Positions 9,868 through 21,892 of a stretch of 64,000 bases of DNA are shown in pieces. This stretch comes from Sphaerotilus mobilis (GTDB taxonomy: Bacteria; Pseudomonadota; Gammaproteobacteria; Burkholderiales; Burkholderiaceae_C), in the NCBI RefSeq assembly GCF_004216565.1, contig NZ_SGWV01000007.1, positions 558,001 to 622,000 on the forward strand, written 5' to 3'. The position numbers and the translations under genes are program-made. Each line of letters begins with the position of its first letter. Positions within the stretch are counted from its first letter, which is position 1. The notes beneath the pieces were generated by a model. That model made no database searches, was not told where the DNA came from, and was given only the letters and a program-made list of their open reading frames with translations.

Positions 9868-11022
9868 ATGATTGCCTCACACCCCGTTCAAGGGATCAAT
9901 CAGGGAAGCCTGACGGGTTTCAGCCGCGCCCGATGGGCGTGTGCAGCCTGGGGCAAGACACTGGGTCTGTCTTCGACGAGCCGCCCGACGCTCATCCCGA
10001 ACCCACTGACCCTGTCGACCATGACCTCCACATCCCGGATCACGTCCAGTCTCTGGCAACGCTGGACGGGTGCCTCGCCGGCGCCCAAACGATCGACCTC
10101 GTCGCCCCGCCGCGCGGCGCTGGATCGCAGCCAGGCGGCCGACACAGACTTCCAGGCATCGACCTTGCGCTTGGGCCTGGATGAAGAGCCCCGCATGGAG
10201 CTGGCTGGCCCCACGAGCGACGAGCGCCACGTCGGAGACGAAGGCAGGCCGCTGTTGCGTGCGTTGTCGATGGGCCAGTTCGAGCTGTACTACCAGGCCC
10301 AGTTCGACTGCGTCAGCCGTCAGCTGATCGGCGTGGAGGCCTTGCTGCGCTGGCAACACCCGGTGCACGGCTTGCGGCTGCCGGGTGAATTCATCGGCGC
10401 GGCCGAGCGCAGCGGGGCGATCCTGCAACTGGACGCCTGGGCGCTGCGCACCGCCTGCCACCAGATGCGGCAGTGGCTGGACCTGGACATCGCGCCGCCG
10501 CTGATGGCGGTCAATGTGTCGGCGGCCCAGTTCGCCCGGCCCGACCTGGTCGATTTCGTGGCGGAAGTGCTGCGCGAGACGGGCCTGGCCGCCGACCGGC
10601 TGGAACTCGAGATCGTCGAGCGCGCCTTGCTCGATCCGGTGCGCGCCGCGCCGACGATGCGCCGCCTGCGCGCGATGGGCGTGCGGCTGGCGATCGACGA
10701 CTTCGGCACCGGCTACTCGTCGCTCGGCTACCTCAGCCGCTACCCGGTCAACCGCCTGAAGATCGACCGCTGCTTCGTCGCCCGCATGGGCCGCGACCGC
10801 ACCAGCGTGGCGATCACCGATGCGGTGGTAGCGCTGGGCCTGAGCCTGGGGCTGGATGTGGTCGCCGAGGGCGTCGAGACCGAGGACCAGCTCGAACACC
10901 TGCGCCTGCACCTGTGTCCGGCGGCACAAGGCTGGCTGTTCGGCCAGCCGCAGCCAGCGGCAAACTTCGCCCAGTTGCTGCGCCGCGAGCGGCCAGGGCG
11001 CGGCGGGATCAAGCAGGCATGA
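9868..11022 (+). CDS. EAL-domain cyclic-di-GMP phosphodiesterase
   Basis: The last roughly 250 residues are a well-conserved EAL domain. EALLRW is intact, followed by VNVSAAQF, the metal-binding Glu region LELEIVERALL, AIDDFGTGYSSL, LKIDRCFV, VVAEGVETEDQ and QGWLFGQP. All catalytic residues I can check are present, so hydrolysis of c-di-GMP to pGpG is expected. The N-terminal 110 residues are basic, serine- and proline-rich, and resemble no sensor domain. The start is uncertain: ATGs at 9868, 10021 and 10195 are possible and none has a strong ribosome site. G+C at third codon positions is high from about 9868, which favours the long form. The gene diverges from the PAS-PAS kinase gene. Confidence 0.85.
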   Translation: MIASHPVQGINQGSLTGFSRARWACAAWGKTLGLSSTSRPTLIPNPLTLSTMTSTSRITSSLWQRWTGASPAPKRSTSSPRRAALDRSQAADTDFQASTLRLGLDEEPRMELAGPTSDERHVGDEGRPLLRALSMGQFELYYQAQFDCVSRQLIGVEALLRWQHPVHGLRLPGEFIGAAERSGAILQLDAWALRTACHQMRQWLDLDIAPPLMAVNVSAAQFARPDLVDFVAEVLRETGLAADRLELEIVERALLDPVRAAPTMRRLRAMGVRLAIDDFGTGYSSLGYLSRYPVNRLKIDRCFVARMGRDRTSVAITDAVVALGLSLGLDVVAEGVETEDQLEHLRLHLCPAAQGWLFGQPQPAANFAQLLRRERPGRGGIKQA

Positions 11023-11049
11023 CAAGACGGTACGACCGATCTCACGGCG

Positions 11050-11071
11050 CTGACAGGGCGCCTTCTGTCAG
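11050..11071. terminator. Stem-loop between convergent EAL and selD genes
   Basis: CTGACAG and CTGTCAG form a perfect 7-bp stem with an 8-base loop, 28 bases after the EAL gene stop and 70 bases after the selD stop. No run of T follows on either strand, so it is at best a weak or Rho-assisted end. Confidence 0.35.
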
Positions 11072-11141
11072 CCTTATCGGCGGCCAATCGTGCCGATTCA
11101 GACCCCGAGGGGTATCAATCCGCCAGACGCCGTCGATCTGT

Positions 11142-12230
11142 TCAGCCGATGTGCAGTCCGACCGGGCGTGCGTCGTTCGCCGACAGCACCTCGCCCACCG
11201 CCGATGCGGCCTCGAAGCCGTGGCGGCGGAAGACCGCCAGCACGGCATCCAGCGCGGCCGGCGCGCAGGCCACCAGCAGCCCGCCGCTGGTCTGCGGGTC
11301 GGTGAGCAGGGCGCGGTCGACCGGGTTGAAGTCAGACGGCAGGTGGACCTCGGCGCCATAGCCGGCCCAGTTGCGACCAGAGGCGCCGGTGATGCAACCC
11401 TGTTCGGCCAGGCTGCGGACGCCGTCAAGCATCGGCACGGCCGACCAATCGATGCGCACCGCGCAGCGTGAGCCGCGCGCCAGTTCCAGCGCATGGCCAG
11501 CCAGGCCGAAGCCGGTGACGTCGGTCAGCGCGTGCACGCCATCGATCGCGGCCAGGTCCGGGCCCGGGGTGTTCAGTCGCGTGGTCGTGTCGAGCATGCG
11601 GGCATAGCCGGCGGCATCGAGCAGGTTCTTCTTCAAGGCGGCCGACTGCACACCCACGCCGATCGGCTTGCCCAGCACCAGCACGTCACCGGGCTGGGCA
11701 TCGGCGTTGCGCTTGATGCGCTCGGGGTGGACCAGGCCGAGGGCCACCAGACCGTAGATGGCTTCGACCGAATCGATGGTGTGACCGCCCGCGATCGGGA
11801 TGCCGGCCGCGCGGCAGGCACTGGCACCGCCTTCGAGGATGCGGCCAATCGTCGCGGTGCTCAGCACGTTGATCGGCATGCCCACCAGCGCCAAGGCGAA
11901 GATCGGACGACCGCCCATCGCGTAGACATCGCTGATCGCGTTGGTCGCGGCGATGCGGCCGAAGTCATGCGGGTCGTCGACGATGGGCATGAAGAAGTCG
12001 GTCGTCGCCACCAGCGCCTGCTCGTCGTTGAGGCGGTAGACGGCGGCGTCGTCGGATGTCTCGATGCCCACCAGCAGCTCCGGCGGCAGCGGCATCGCGG
12101 CGGTGCCACGCAGGATCTCCGACAGCACGCCCGGCGCGATCTTGCAGCCGCAGCCACCGCCGTGCGAGAGCGAGGTCAGGCGGGGTTCGGCGGGCCGGGT
12201 CGCGTCAGACTGGGCATGCGTGGCAGACAT
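11142..12230 (-). CDS. selD: Selenide, water dikinase
   Basis: SelD makes selenophosphate from selenide and ATP for selenocysteine and 2-selenouridine synthesis. The 362-residue protein has the glycine-rich active loop SHGGGCGCK near residue 25. Cys occupies the position that is selenocysteine in some homologues, so no UGA recoding is needed. ATP-binding elements follow (TSDDAAVYRL, TTDFFMPIVDDP, AATNAISDVYAMGG, GGHTIDSVE). The C-terminal domain ends near GLHIG. The gene lies 18 bases after a DMT-family transporter gene on the same strand. No selA, selB, selU or selenoprotein gene is visible in the window. Confidence 0.96.
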   Translation of the reverse strand: MSATHAQSDATRPAEPRLTSLSHGGGCGCKIAPGVLSEILRGTAAMPLPPELLVGIETSDDAAVYRLNDEQALVATTDFFMPIVDDPHDFGRIAATNAISDVYAMGGRPIFALALVGMPINVLSTATIGRILEGGASACRAAGIPIAGGHTIDSVEAIYGLVALGLVHPERIKRNADAQPGDVLVLGKPIGVGVQSAALKKNLLDAAGYARMLDTTTRLNTPGPDLAAIDGVHALTDVTGFGLAGHALELARGSRCAVRIDWSAVPMLDGVRSLAEQGCITGASGRNWAGYGAEVHLPSDFNPVDRALLTDPQTSGGLLVACAPAALDAVLAVFRRHGFEAASAVGEVLSANDARPVGLHIG

Positions 12231-12248
12231 CGATGGACTCCTGTTCGA

Positions 12249-13178
12249 TCAGGCCTGGGTGGTTGCAACGACGGGCGCTGGCTCATCGCGTGAGCCCCAC
12301 AGCGCCAGCGCCTCGTTGACGGCCAGCGCCAGCAGCACCAGTGAACCGCCGCCGATGACCGCTGGCGTGGGCGATTCGTCCGAGCCGAGCCAGGTCCAGG
12401 CCACGCCGAAGAGGATCTCCAGCAAGCCCAGCAAGGAGGCTTCAGGCGCCTTGAGCACCGTGCCGACGGCGACGGCCAGCACGCAGGGGATCGCGAGTTG
12501 CACGACGCCCAGCATCGTCAGCAGGCCGATGTTGTGGGTGCTGGCCTGCAACGGCCAGGCCAGCGGCAGCATCAGCAGGCTCGACAGCGTCGTGCCCAGC
12601 AGCACGGCCGGCGTCATGTCGCGGTGGTCGTCCGGATGGGCACGGGCGTTGACCTGGGCCAGCGTCCACATGGTCGCGCCGGCCATCGGCACGGTCAGCG
12701 CCACCAGCGTGCCCCACAGGTCGGAGGCCGAGCCGGCGCCAACCTGCGAGCCATACATCCAGGCGATGCCGACACCGGCCAGCGCCACCGCGAACCAGGT
12801 CCGCAGCGGCAGGCGCTGGCCGAGCACGAAGCGGGCGATCAGCGCGGTGAAGACCGGCGCCAGCGACATCGTGATCAGCACGTTGGCGACGCTCGTCAAG
12901 GTCAGCGCCAGCATGAAGGACGTGAACAGCACGCACCAGCACAGCGCCGAGAAGAACATCGTGCGGCCGCCCTCGCGGATGCTGCGCCAGAGCGCCGCCG
13001 GGCCGCGCCACGCCGCCAGCAGCACGAGCAAGGCGACGCCATTGGCGGCACTGCGCCAGAACGTCACCTCGAAGGACCGGGCCGAATCGAGGTGGCGCGA
13101 GACCACGCCGGCGATGCTCCACAGCAGCGTCACCACCAGCATGGTGGCGACGGCGCGTCGATGGGTCAGGGCGATCAT
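12249..13178 (-). CDS. EamA/DMT-family permease
   Basis: This 309-residue integral membrane protein has about ten hydrophobic helices in two EamA repeats. The first begins AVATMLVVTLLWSIAGVVSRH and includes ITMSLAPVFTALIARFVLG, a pattern typical of drug/metabolite exporters. The second half ends LLGLLEILFGVAWTWLG, which matches the EamA repeat end. The substrate cannot be read from the sequence. It lies between typA (29 bases upstream) and selD (18 bases downstream) on one strand, so all three may be co-transcribed. A link to selenium transport is possible but unsupported. Confidence 0.9.
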   Translation of the reverse strand: MIALTHRRAVATMLVVTLLWSIAGVVSRHLDSARSFEVTFWRSAANGVALLVLLAAWRGPAALWRSIREGGRTMFFSALCWCVLFTSFMLALTLTSVANVLITMSLAPVFTALIARFVLGQRLPLRTWFAVALAGVGIAWMYGSQVGAGSASDLWGTLVALTVPMAGATMWTLAQVNARAHPDDHRDMTPAVLLGTTLSSLLMLPLAWPLQASTHNIGLLTMLGVVQLAIPCVLAVAVGTVLKAPEASLLGLLEILFGVAWTWLGSDESPTPAVIGGGSLVLLALAVNEALALWGSRDEPAPVVATTQA

Positions 13179-13207
13179 GCCGGCGGGTCAGCCTTCGGCA
13201 AGCCCGA

Positions 13208-15039
<1,832 letters not shown>

Positions 15040-15043
<4 letters not shown>

Positions 15044-16068
15044 GGCGTTGAGGTTGCGGCGACGGGCCGCAGGGCCTGGATTTCGGGTGGACTGAGCAGG
15101 CGGTCAGCAATCAGCTCGCCTGCGGTGATGTGTGCGCTGCCCAGCAGCGTGCGGCCGTCGGGGCCATAGACACGCACCGCCGGCTGATCGGGGCCCTGAC
15201 CGCGGCGGCGCATGCCGGCCAGGAAACGGGCGGCGTCTTCGGCCGCCAGCGTGAGGGCCGGCCAGTCGCGCAGCAGCGCGTCGGGCGGCAGGAGGCAGGC
15301 CTCGCGGCCGGCCTCGTCAAGTTGCAGGAAGGTCTCCAGCGCGATCGCGCGGTCCAGCATCAGCGGACCGCTGGCGGTGCGACGCAGGCCGGCCAGATGG
15401 GCACCGCAGCCGAGCCCCTCGCCGAGGTCCTCGGCCAGCGTGCGGATGTAGGTGCCCTTGCTGCAGCGCACGTCGATGACGAGTTCGTGCGGCCGGGCAG
15501 GATCCCACGCGACGATGTCGATGCGATGAATCGTCACCGCACGCGGCGTGCGTTCCAGCACGATGCCCTCGCGGGCGTATTCGTAGAGCGCCTTGCCTTG
15601 CACCTTGAGGGCCGAATGCATCGGTGGCAGCTGCATCTGCTCGCCGCTCAGCGCCGTGCAGGCGGCCTCGATGGCGGCGCGGTCGCAGACCACCGGGCGC
15701 TCCTGCAGCACCGCACCTTCGCGGTCACCGCCGACCGTGGTCTGACCCAGGTGCAAGGTAGCGCGGTAGGCCTTGTCGGACTCCAGGCTGACCTGCGAGA
15801 ACTTGGTCGCCGCGCCCAGGCAGATCGGCAGCAGGCCGGTGGCCAGCGGGTCCAGCGTACCGGTGTGGCCGGCCTTCTCGGCGCGCAGCGTGTTCTTGAC
15901 CTTCTGCAGCGCGTCGTTGCTGGTCCAGCCCACCGGCTTGTCCAGCAGCAGCACGCCATGCACCGGACGACGCGGCGGGCGCGCCCGTGCGGCGACCGGC
16001 GCAGGCGCACCCGCGCCCACGCCAGCAGGGGCGTGTGCGGTGTCGGGAGCGGTCAGCAGGTCGGTCAT
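15040..16068 (-). CDS. truB: tRNA pseudouridine(55) synthase TruB
   Basis: TruB isomerises U55 in the T-loop of nearly all tRNAs. After a proline/alanine-rich N-terminus of about 35 residues comes [18 protein letters not shown] and then the catalytic aspartate motif [14 protein letters not shown]. The TruB fold continues with [19 protein letters not shown] and [21 protein letters not shown]-terminal PUA-like portion ends near residue 342. The gene is 22 bases downstream of rbfA and overlaps typA by four bases (ATGA). The long N-terminal extension is likely disordered; a start closer to PPRRPVHGV cannot be excluded. Confidence 0.96.
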
Positions 16069-16090
16069 GCGTGCGTGCAGGTGTCGTGTC

Positions 16091-16471
16091 TCAGATCGGC
16101 TTGTCGTCCGAATCGAGCGCGCGCATCGAGTTCGCCTGCCGGATCAGGGTGTTGATCTCGGCCGCCCGTTCGGTGGTGCGGTCGAAGTGGAAATGCAGCG
16201 TCGGCACGGTGTGGATCTGCAGGCGCTTGAACAGCCCGTTGCGCAGGAAGCCGGCGGCCTCGTTCAAGGCCTCCTCGCAGGCGGCCGAGTCACCGACCAG
16301 CAGCGAGAAATAGACCTGTGCGTGGGCGTAGTCCGGCGTGATGTCCACCGAGTTGATCGTCAGCAGTCCGATGCGCGGATCCTTCAACCCCCGCACGAGT
16401 TCCGACAGGTCGCGCTGGATCTGGTCCGAAACCCGGAAGCTCCGATTGGGCGCAGCCTTCTTGTGTCGCAT
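16091..16471 (-). CDS. rbfA: Ribosome-binding factor A
   Basis: RbfA is a single type-II KH-domain protein that binds immature 30S subunits and promotes processing of the 16S rRNA 5' end. The 126-residue product shows [20 protein letters not shown] near the N-terminus, then [20 protein letters not shown] and the closing helix [28 protein letters not shown] completes the fold. It lies between infB and truB in the usual order. A stem-loop occupies the 66-base gap after infB. Confidence 0.97.
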   Translation of the reverse strand: MRHKKAAPNRSFRVSDQIQRDLSELVRGLKDPRIGLLTINSVDITPDYAHAQVYFSLLVGDSAACEEALNEAAGFLRNGLFKRLQIHTVPTLHFHFDRTTERAAEINTLIRQANSMRALDSDDKPI

Positions 16472-16493
16472 GGTTCAGGTCCTTCAAACAAGG

Positions 16494-16513
16494 AACCCCG
16501 CCAAGGCGGGGCT
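16494..16513 (-). terminator. GC-rich hairpin between infB and rbfA
   Basis: CCCCGCC and GGCGGGG form a 7-bp GC stem with a two-base apex (the real loop must open further). On the minus strand it is followed by TTCCTTGTTTG, a poor T-tract. It lies in the infB-rbfA gap and could act as a partial terminator or as an RNA-processing/stability element that lowers rbfA-truB-typA output relative to infB. Confidence 0.45.
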
Positions 16514-16537
16514 CCCGACGGCAAGCAGCGGGTGAAC

Positions 16538-19495
16538 TCAGAGAGTTCGTGCCACTTCCTTGATCTCGTAGATTTCCAGGATGTCACCTTCGGTGATGTC
16601 GCTGTAGTTCTTGAGCTTGATGCCGCACTCGAAGCCTTCCTTGACTTCCTTGACATCGTCCTTGAGGCGGCGGATCGACTCGATCTCGCCGGTGTAGATG
16701 ACGATGTTCTGGCGCAGCAGGCGGAAGCGCGCATTGCGACGCACCAGACCGGACGTGACCATCGAACCCGCGACGGTGCCGATCTTGGAGGCCACGAAGA
16801 CCTGACGGATCTCGGCAGTGCCCAGCGCTTCTTCGCGCTGCTCCGGCGCCAGCATGCCGGCCATCGCTGCCTTCACCTCATCGACCGCGTCGTAGATGAT
16901 GTTGTAGTAGCGCAGGTCGACGCCATTGCCTTCGGCGAGCTTGCGCGCACCGGAATCGGCCCGCACGTTGAAGCCGATGATGACGCCCTTCGAGGCGATC
17001 GCCAGGTTGACGTCCGACTCGCTGATGCCACCCACGGCCGCGTGCACGATCTGCACCTTGACCTCGTCGGTCGACAGCTTGAGCAGCGAGGTGGCCAACG
17101 CCTCCTGCGAACCCTGCACGTCAGCCTTGATGATGAGCGGCAGCATCTGCGCGGCGCCCGCACCCATGCTGTCGAACATGTTCTCGAGGTTGGCCGCCTG
17201 GCGCTTGTTGAGCGTGACCTCGCGGTACTTGCCCTGACGGAAGGTCGCGATCTCGCGGGCACGCCGCTCGTCGGACAGCACCATGAACTCGTCGCCGGCC
17301 GCCGGAACCTCGGTCAGGCCCTGGATCTCGACCGGGATGGACGGACCCGCTTCCTGGGCGTCCTTGCCGTCCTCGTCCAGCATGGCGCGCACGCGGCCAT
17401 AGCTCTTGCCGGCCAGCACCACGTCGCCACGCTTGAGCGTGCCCGACTGCACCAGCACCGTCGCGACCGGGCCGCGGCCCTTGTCCAGCTTGGCTTCGAT
17501 CACCAAGCCCTTGGCCAGAGCCTCCACCGGAGAGGTCAGTTCAAGCACCTCGGCCTGCAGCAGCACCTGCTCCAGCAGCTCGTCGATGCCCTTGCCGGTC
17601 TTGGCCGACACCGGGCAGAACGGCGACTCACCACCGAACTCCTCGGGCACGACGCCTTCGGCAACCAGCTCGCTGCGCACGCGCTCGAGGTTGGAATCGG
17701 GCTTGTCGATCTTGTTGATCGCCACGACCACCGGCACGCCAGCCGCCTTGGCGTGGGCGATCGCTTCCTTGGTCTGCGGCATCACGCCGTCGTCGGCAGC
17801 CACGACCAGGATGACGATGTCGGTCGCCTTGGCACCGCGGGCACGCATGGCCGTGAAGGCTTCGTGACCCGGGGTGTCGAGGAAGGTGATGACGCCACGC
17901 GGCGTCTCGACGTGGTAAGCGCCGATGTGCTGCGTGATGCCGCCGGCCTCGCCCGCCGCCACGCGGGTGGTGCGGATGTAGTCCAGCAACGAGGTCTTGC
18001 CGTGGTCGACGTGACCCATGACGGTGACCACCGGCGGGCGGGACAGCGCTTCGCCGGAGGCGGCTGCGTGTTCCTCTTCCAGGAAGGCGTCCGGATCGTC
18101 CAGCTTGGCCGGGAAGGCCTTGTGGCCCATTTCCTCGACCACGATCATCGCGGTCTCCTGGTCCAGCTGCTGGTTGATCGTGACCATCTGGCCCAGGACC
18201 ATCAGCTTCTTGATGACTTCAGAGGCCTTGACGCTCATCTTGTGCGCCAGGTCGGCCACCGAGATGGTCTCGGGCACATGGACCTCGTAGACCTGAGCCT
18301 CGACCGGAGCCTGGAAGTTCGAGCCGCTGTCGTTGCGGTCACCGCGACGACCACCCCGACCACCGGCCGGCGAACGCCAGCCACCGCGGCTGGTGTCCGG
18401 ACCGCGGCCCTTGGCCGGTGCGGCCGGTGTGCCGCGCTTCTTGTCATCGGCCCAGCTCGACGAGAGCTTCTCGGACTTGACCGACTTCTTCTCGCCCGGC
18501 TTGGCCGTGGCAGCAGCGCCCGGAGCGCCCGGCGCACCGGTCTTGGGACGATGGATCGTGCCCTTGATGCCGTCCTTCGCAGCCGCCGTGCCCGGCGCCG
18601 GCACGGCCGGCTTCGGCTCTTCCGGCTTCTTGGCCGTCAGGACCTTCTTGGGCGCGGACATCATGGCGCGAATCGCAGCGGCTTCGGCCTCGGCGGCCTT
18701 GCGGCGCTTGTCGAGTTCGGCAGCCTTCTGGGCCTCGCCAGCAGCGATGTCGGCCGCCTTGACGACGCGCAGACCAGAGGCCGGTGCGGCCGCAGGCGCA
18801 GCCGCAGGAACAATCGGTGCCGCAGCAGCAACGACCGGCGTGGCCGGTGCCTGGGCAGGCGTCGCAGCGGCCGGAGCAGCAGCGGCAACAGGCGTGGATG
18901 GCGCACCGCTCGATGCGGCAGCAGCGGCAGCAGCAGCGGCGGCGGCAGCAGCCTCGGCGGCGGCACGGGCAGCGGCTTCGGCAGCAGCGCGTTCGGCCGC
19001 TTCGCGTTCAGCGGCTTCGCGGGCTTCGCGTTCGCGGCGTGCCTGCTCCTCGGCCTCGCGCTGGCGGGCAGCGGCCTCCAGGGCCTCCTGCTCACGCTGC
19101 AACTCGGCCTGACGAGCGGCTTCTTCCTCGGCGTGAACGGCCTCGAGGTCGTCCGCCTCGGCCACGGCATCACCACCGCCGGCGCCGCCGACGTCGTCAC
19201 GCTTGACGAACACGCGCTTCTTGCGCACCTCGACCTGGATCGTGCGGGCCTTGCCGGACGCATCGGCCTGCTTGATCTCGCTGGTCGACTTCTTCGTCAG
19301 CGTGATCTTCTTGCGGTCGGCGCTGTTGGTGCCATGCGAGTTGCGCAGGTAAGCCAGCAGCTTTTCCTTGTCGGACTCGGTCAGCGGATCGCTCGCCGAA
19401 GCCTTGGCCACGCCCGCGTGTTGGAGTTGCTCGAGCAGTGTCGACGCCGGGCGATTGAGCTCGGTCGCGAACTGGGCAACGGTGGTCACTGCCAT
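16538..19495 (-). CDS. infB: Translation initiation factor IF-2
   Basis: This is the GTPase that delivers initiator tRNA to the 30S subunit. The 985-residue form has an N-terminal IF2_N subdomain ([20 protein letters not shown]), a basic segment, and a long Ala/Glu/Arg then Ala/Pro-rich linker (about residues 125-270, including an uninterrupted run of 13 alanines). A second IF2_N-like region follows ([20 protein letters not shown]), then the G domain ([30 protein letters not shown]) and domains II-IV ending EIKEVARTL. The ribosome site GAGGAAAG is clear before the ATG. Length is at the long end for betaproteobacteria because of the linker. nusA lies 62 bases upstream. Confidence 0.98.
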   Translation of the reverse strand: MAVTTVAQFATELNRPASTLLEQLQHAGVAKASASDPLTESDKEKLLAYLRNSHGTNSADRKKITLTKKSTSEIKQADASGKARTIQVEVRKKRVFVKRDDVGGAGGGDAVAEADDLEAVHAEEEAARQAELQREQEALEAAARQREAEEQARREREAREAAEREAAERAAAEAAARAAAEAAAAAAAAAAAAASSGAPSTPVAAAAPAAATPAQAPATPVVAAAAPIVPAAAPAAAPASGLRVVKAADIAAGEAQKAAELDKRRKAAEAEAAAIRAMMSAPKKVLTAKKPEEPKPAVPAPGTAAAKDGIKGTIHRPKTGAPGAPGAAATAKPGEKKSVKSEKLSSSWADDKKRGTPAAPAKGRGPDTSRGGWRSPAGGRGGRRGDRNDSGSNFQAPVEAQVYEVHVPETISVADLAHKMSVKASEVIKKLMVLGQMVTINQQLDQETAMIVVEEMGHKAFPAKLDDPDAFLEEEHAAASGEALSRPPVVTVMGHVDHGKTSLLDYIRTTRVAAGEAGGITQHIGAYHVETPRGVITFLDTPGHEAFTAMRARGAKATDIVILVVAADDGVMPQTKEAIAHAKAAGVPVVVAINKIDKPDSNLERVRSELVAEGVVPEEFGGESPFCPVSAKTGKGIDELLEQVLLQAEVLELTSPVEALAKGLVIEAKLDKGRGPVATVLVQSGTLKRGDVVLAGKSYGRVRAMLDEDGKDAQEAGPSIPVEIQGLTEVPAAGDEFMVLSDERRAREIATFRQGKYREVTLNKRQAANLENMFDSMGAGAAQMLPLIIKADVQGSQEALATSLLKLSTDEVKVQIVHAAVGGISESDVNLAIASKGVIIGFNVRADSGARKLAEGNGVDLRYYNIIYDAVDEVKAAMAGMLAPEQREEALGTAEIRQVFVASKIGTVAGSMVTSGLVRRNARFRLLRQNIVIYTGEIESIRRLKDDVKEVKEGFECGIKLKNYSDITEGDILEIYEIKEVARTL

Positions 19496-19557
19496 GTGGT
19501 GCTTTCCTCGGGGAACGTGCGTGTGCGGCGGTGTGGGGGTCGGAGCGGTGACGTGGT

Positions 19558-21036
19558 TCAGGTGGTGAACCAGTGTTCGCGCGCCTTGAGGATCAGGGCC
19601 TTGGCGGAGGCGTCGTCGATGCCGATCAACTCGGTCAGCTCGTCGACGGCCAGGTCAGCCAGATCGTCACGGGTGTGGACGCCGCCGTCAGACAGGCGGG
19701 CGATCAGGTCGGCGGTCAGGCCCTCGAGGTCACGCAGGTCCTGCGACACCTCCTCGACCTTCTCCTCGCGGACGATCTCGGCGGTCAGCAACGCGTCCTT
19801 GGCCCGCGTGCGCAGCTCCTGTACCGTTTCTTCGTCGAAGGCCTCGATCTCGAGCATCTCCTGCATCGGGACGTAGGCGACCTCTTCGAGGCTGGTGAAG
19901 CCCTCGGCGATGAGGATGTCGGCGACTTCCTCGTCCACATCGAGCTTGTCGACGAACAGCGCGCGAATGCCGTCGCTTTCCTGGGCCTGCTTGGCGGCCG
20001 ATTCCTCGGCCGTCATGATGTTGATGCGCCAGCCGGTCAGCTCGGAGGCCAAACGGACGTTCTGGCCACCGCGGCCGATGGCGATGGCGAGGTTCTCCTC
20101 GTCGACCACCACGTCCATCGCGTGCTTCTCCTCGTCGACGACGATGGACTGCACGTTGGCAGGCGCCAGCGCGCCAATGACGAACTGAGCCGGGTCTTCC
20201 GACCACAACACGATGTCGACCCGCTCGCCGGCCAACTCGTTGGTGACCGCGTTGACGCGCGAACCACGCACACCCACGCAGGTGCCGATCGGGTCGACCC
20301 GCTTGTCACGCGAGAGCACGGCGATCTTGGCGCGCGATCCGGAGTCCCGGGCGCAGCTCTTGATCTCCAGCAGCCCCTGCTCGATCTCCGGCACTTCCTG
20401 ACGGAACAGCTCGATCATGAAGGACGGCGCCGAGCGCGACAGCACGATCTGCGGGCCACGCAGCGTCGGGTCGACCTCGATGATCATGGCGCGCACGCGG
20501 TCGCCGGTGCGCAGGTTTTCCTTGGGGATCAGCTCGTTGCGGCGCAGGCGCCCTTCGACGCGACCGCTCTCGATGATCATGTCGCCCTTGTCCAGACGCT
20601 TGACCGTCCCCACGAAGATCTTCTCGCCACGCGAGAGGAAGTCGTTGAGCAGCTGCTCACGTTCGGCGTCGCGGATCTTCTGCAGGATCACCTGCTTGGC
20701 AGCCTGGGCGCCGATCCGGCCGATCGGCACGGACTCGACCGGTTCTTCGATGTAGTCGTCCACATCGATCTCGCCGATCTGTTCCTTGGCCTCGAAATGC
20801 AGGATCTCCGCCTCGGGCAGTTGCAGGCCAGCCTCGTCCGGCACGACGTGCCAGCGCCGGAACGTCTCGTAGACACCGGTCTCGCGGTCGATCGACACGC
20901 GGATGTCGACCTCGCCCTCGTACAGCTTCTTGGTGGCAGATGCCAGCGCCAGCTCGACGGCGCCAAACACCACATCACGGTCAACGTTCTTCTCGCGAGA
21001 GATCGCGTCCACCAGCATCAACAGTTCGCGGTTCAT
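19558..21036 (-). CDS. nusA: Transcription termination/antitermination factor NusA
   Basis: The 492-residue protein contains the N-terminal RNA-polymerase-binding domain ([20 protein letters not shown]), an S1 domain ([20 protein letters not shown]), and two KH domains ([38 protein letters not shown]). A pair of C-terminal acidic repeats follows ([19 protein letters not shown]-like, then [18 protein letters not shown]). It modulates pausing, hairpin termination and rRNA antitermination. The ATG overlaps the rimP stop by four bases (ATGA). In enterobacteria NusA feeds back on its own operon leader; the terminator upstream of rimP here makes a similar loop plausible, which is inference. Confidence 0.98.
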   Translation of the reverse strand: MNRELLMLVDAISREKNVDRDVVFGAVELALASATKKLYEGEVDIRVSIDRETGVYETFRRWHVVPDEAGLQLPEAEILHFEAKEQIGEIDVDDYIEEPVESVPIGRIGAQAAKQVILQKIRDAEREQLLNDFLSRGEKIFVGTVKRLDKGDMIIESGRVEGRLRRNELIPKENLRTGDRVRAMIIEVDPTLRGPQIVLSRSAPSFMIELFRQEVPEIEQGLLEIKSCARDSGSRAKIAVLSRDKRVDPIGTCVGVRGSRVNAVTNELAGERVDIVLWSEDPAQFVIGALAPANVQSIVVDEEKHAMDVVVDEENLAIAIGRGGQNVRLASELTGWRINIMTAEESAAKQAQESDGIRALFVDKLDVDEEVADILIAEGFTSLEEVAYVPMQEMLEIEAFDEETVQELRTRAKDALLTAEIVREEKVEEVSQDLRDLEGLTADLIARLSDGGVHTRDDLADLAVDELTELIGIDDASAKALILKAREHWFTT

Positions 21037-21632
21037 TCTTCGTGACCTCCGGTCTGCTCGGCCGCACCCTCAGGCGCTGCCTCGGTGCGACGCTTGCGAC
21101 CCTTGAAGTCCACGACGGGCACCAGACGTGCGTCGCGGACCTCGTCGAGCACAAAGCCCAGCACCGTGTCTTCCTTGCCGACCTTGAAGATCAGCTCGTA
21201 ACCCATGGACGGGGCGGCGACCGGCGCCGCCACGTCCGCAGCATCGGGCGATGCCGCCTCGGCCGCCGCGACAAGGCGCAGCGCACCCTTGTAGTTCTTG
21301 CGCCCCTGGAACGGGACCTTCAGCGCGATCTCGATCTCCTGGCCTTCGAAGCGGGCGTAGTCAGCCGCCTTGCGCAGCGGACGATCCAGGCCAGGCGAAG
21401 CCACTTCGAGGCGCTCGTAGTCGACGTTCTCGACCTCGAGCACATTGAGCAACTGGCGGGTGACCATCTCACAGTCCTCGACCAGCACGAACTCGCTCGG
21501 CCCAGTCGGGTAGATGGCACCGGGGACGCGGTCGATGCTGACCTGCAGCAGGCCGCGCGCACCCCGCTCGCAATCCACGAGCTCATAGCCCATCCCGGTC
21601 ACTGTCTTCTCGACGGCCTGCAGCCAATTCAT
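21033..21632 (-). CDS. rimP: Ribosome maturation factor RimP
   Basis: RimP acts in 30S subunit assembly. The 199-residue product starts [20 protein letters not shown] and has the typical central motif [20 protein letters not shown] followed by the Sm-like C-terminal domain ([11 protein letters not shown]). An insertion of about 20 Ala/Pro-rich residues sits in the C-terminal half ([20 protein letters not shown]). The ATG at 21632 is chosen because the in-frame open stretch upstream passes through an intrinsic terminator and has no family similarity. It is the first gene of the rimP-nusA-infB-rbfA-truB-typA operon. Confidence 0.95.
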   Translation of the reverse strand: MNWLQAVEKTVTGMGYELVDCERGARGLLQVSIDRVPGAIYPTGPSEFVLVEDCEMVTRQLLNVLEVENVDYERLEVASPGLDRPLRKAADYARFEGQEIEIALKVPFQGRKNYKGALRLVAAAEAASPDAADVAAPVAAPSMGYELIFKVGKEDTVLGFVLDEVRDARLVPVVDFKGRKRRTEAAPEGAAEQTGGHEE

Positions 21633-21892
21633 CAACGTCGTCCCAAACCCCGTGTCACACGCCAATCCATCCACAACCACCCACACGACCAATGGCAGCC
21701 AAGGCCGCGCAGCGTCGCAAGGCAACCTTCGCCTCGCCCGCCATGCAGCCGGCTGCCAGACCCTGGCCTCCAGACGAGACCACTGCGGTGTCTGCCGCGA
21801 CCCACCCTTGCATTGCCGCCACCGTGCGCAGGCCCCAGATCCAGACATCGCCAGAAAGAACGATGGAACGAACGGAACACAAACCACACGCG
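21633..21892. other. Untranslated interval between leader terminator and rimP
   Basis: This 260-base interval lies between the intrinsic terminator and the rimP start. I see no convincing promoter, RNA gene or coding stretch in it on either strand. If rimP is transcribed from the promoter at 22085-22113, this is leader RNA reached only by read-through of the terminator. Confidence 0.5.

Noticed and set aside
9039-10184. Plus-strand open frame spanning the kinase start and the EAL upstream region
   Set aside because: Most of it is antisense to the histidine kinase, and the rest competes with the EAL frame, which has the better codon pattern. Kept only as a caveat on the EAL start.
15773-19876. 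Very long open frame on the plus strand opposite infB and nusA
   Set aside because: It is antisense to two unmistakable genes. Its Leu/Arg/His-rich translation is what a GC-rich coding strand gives in the opposite frame.
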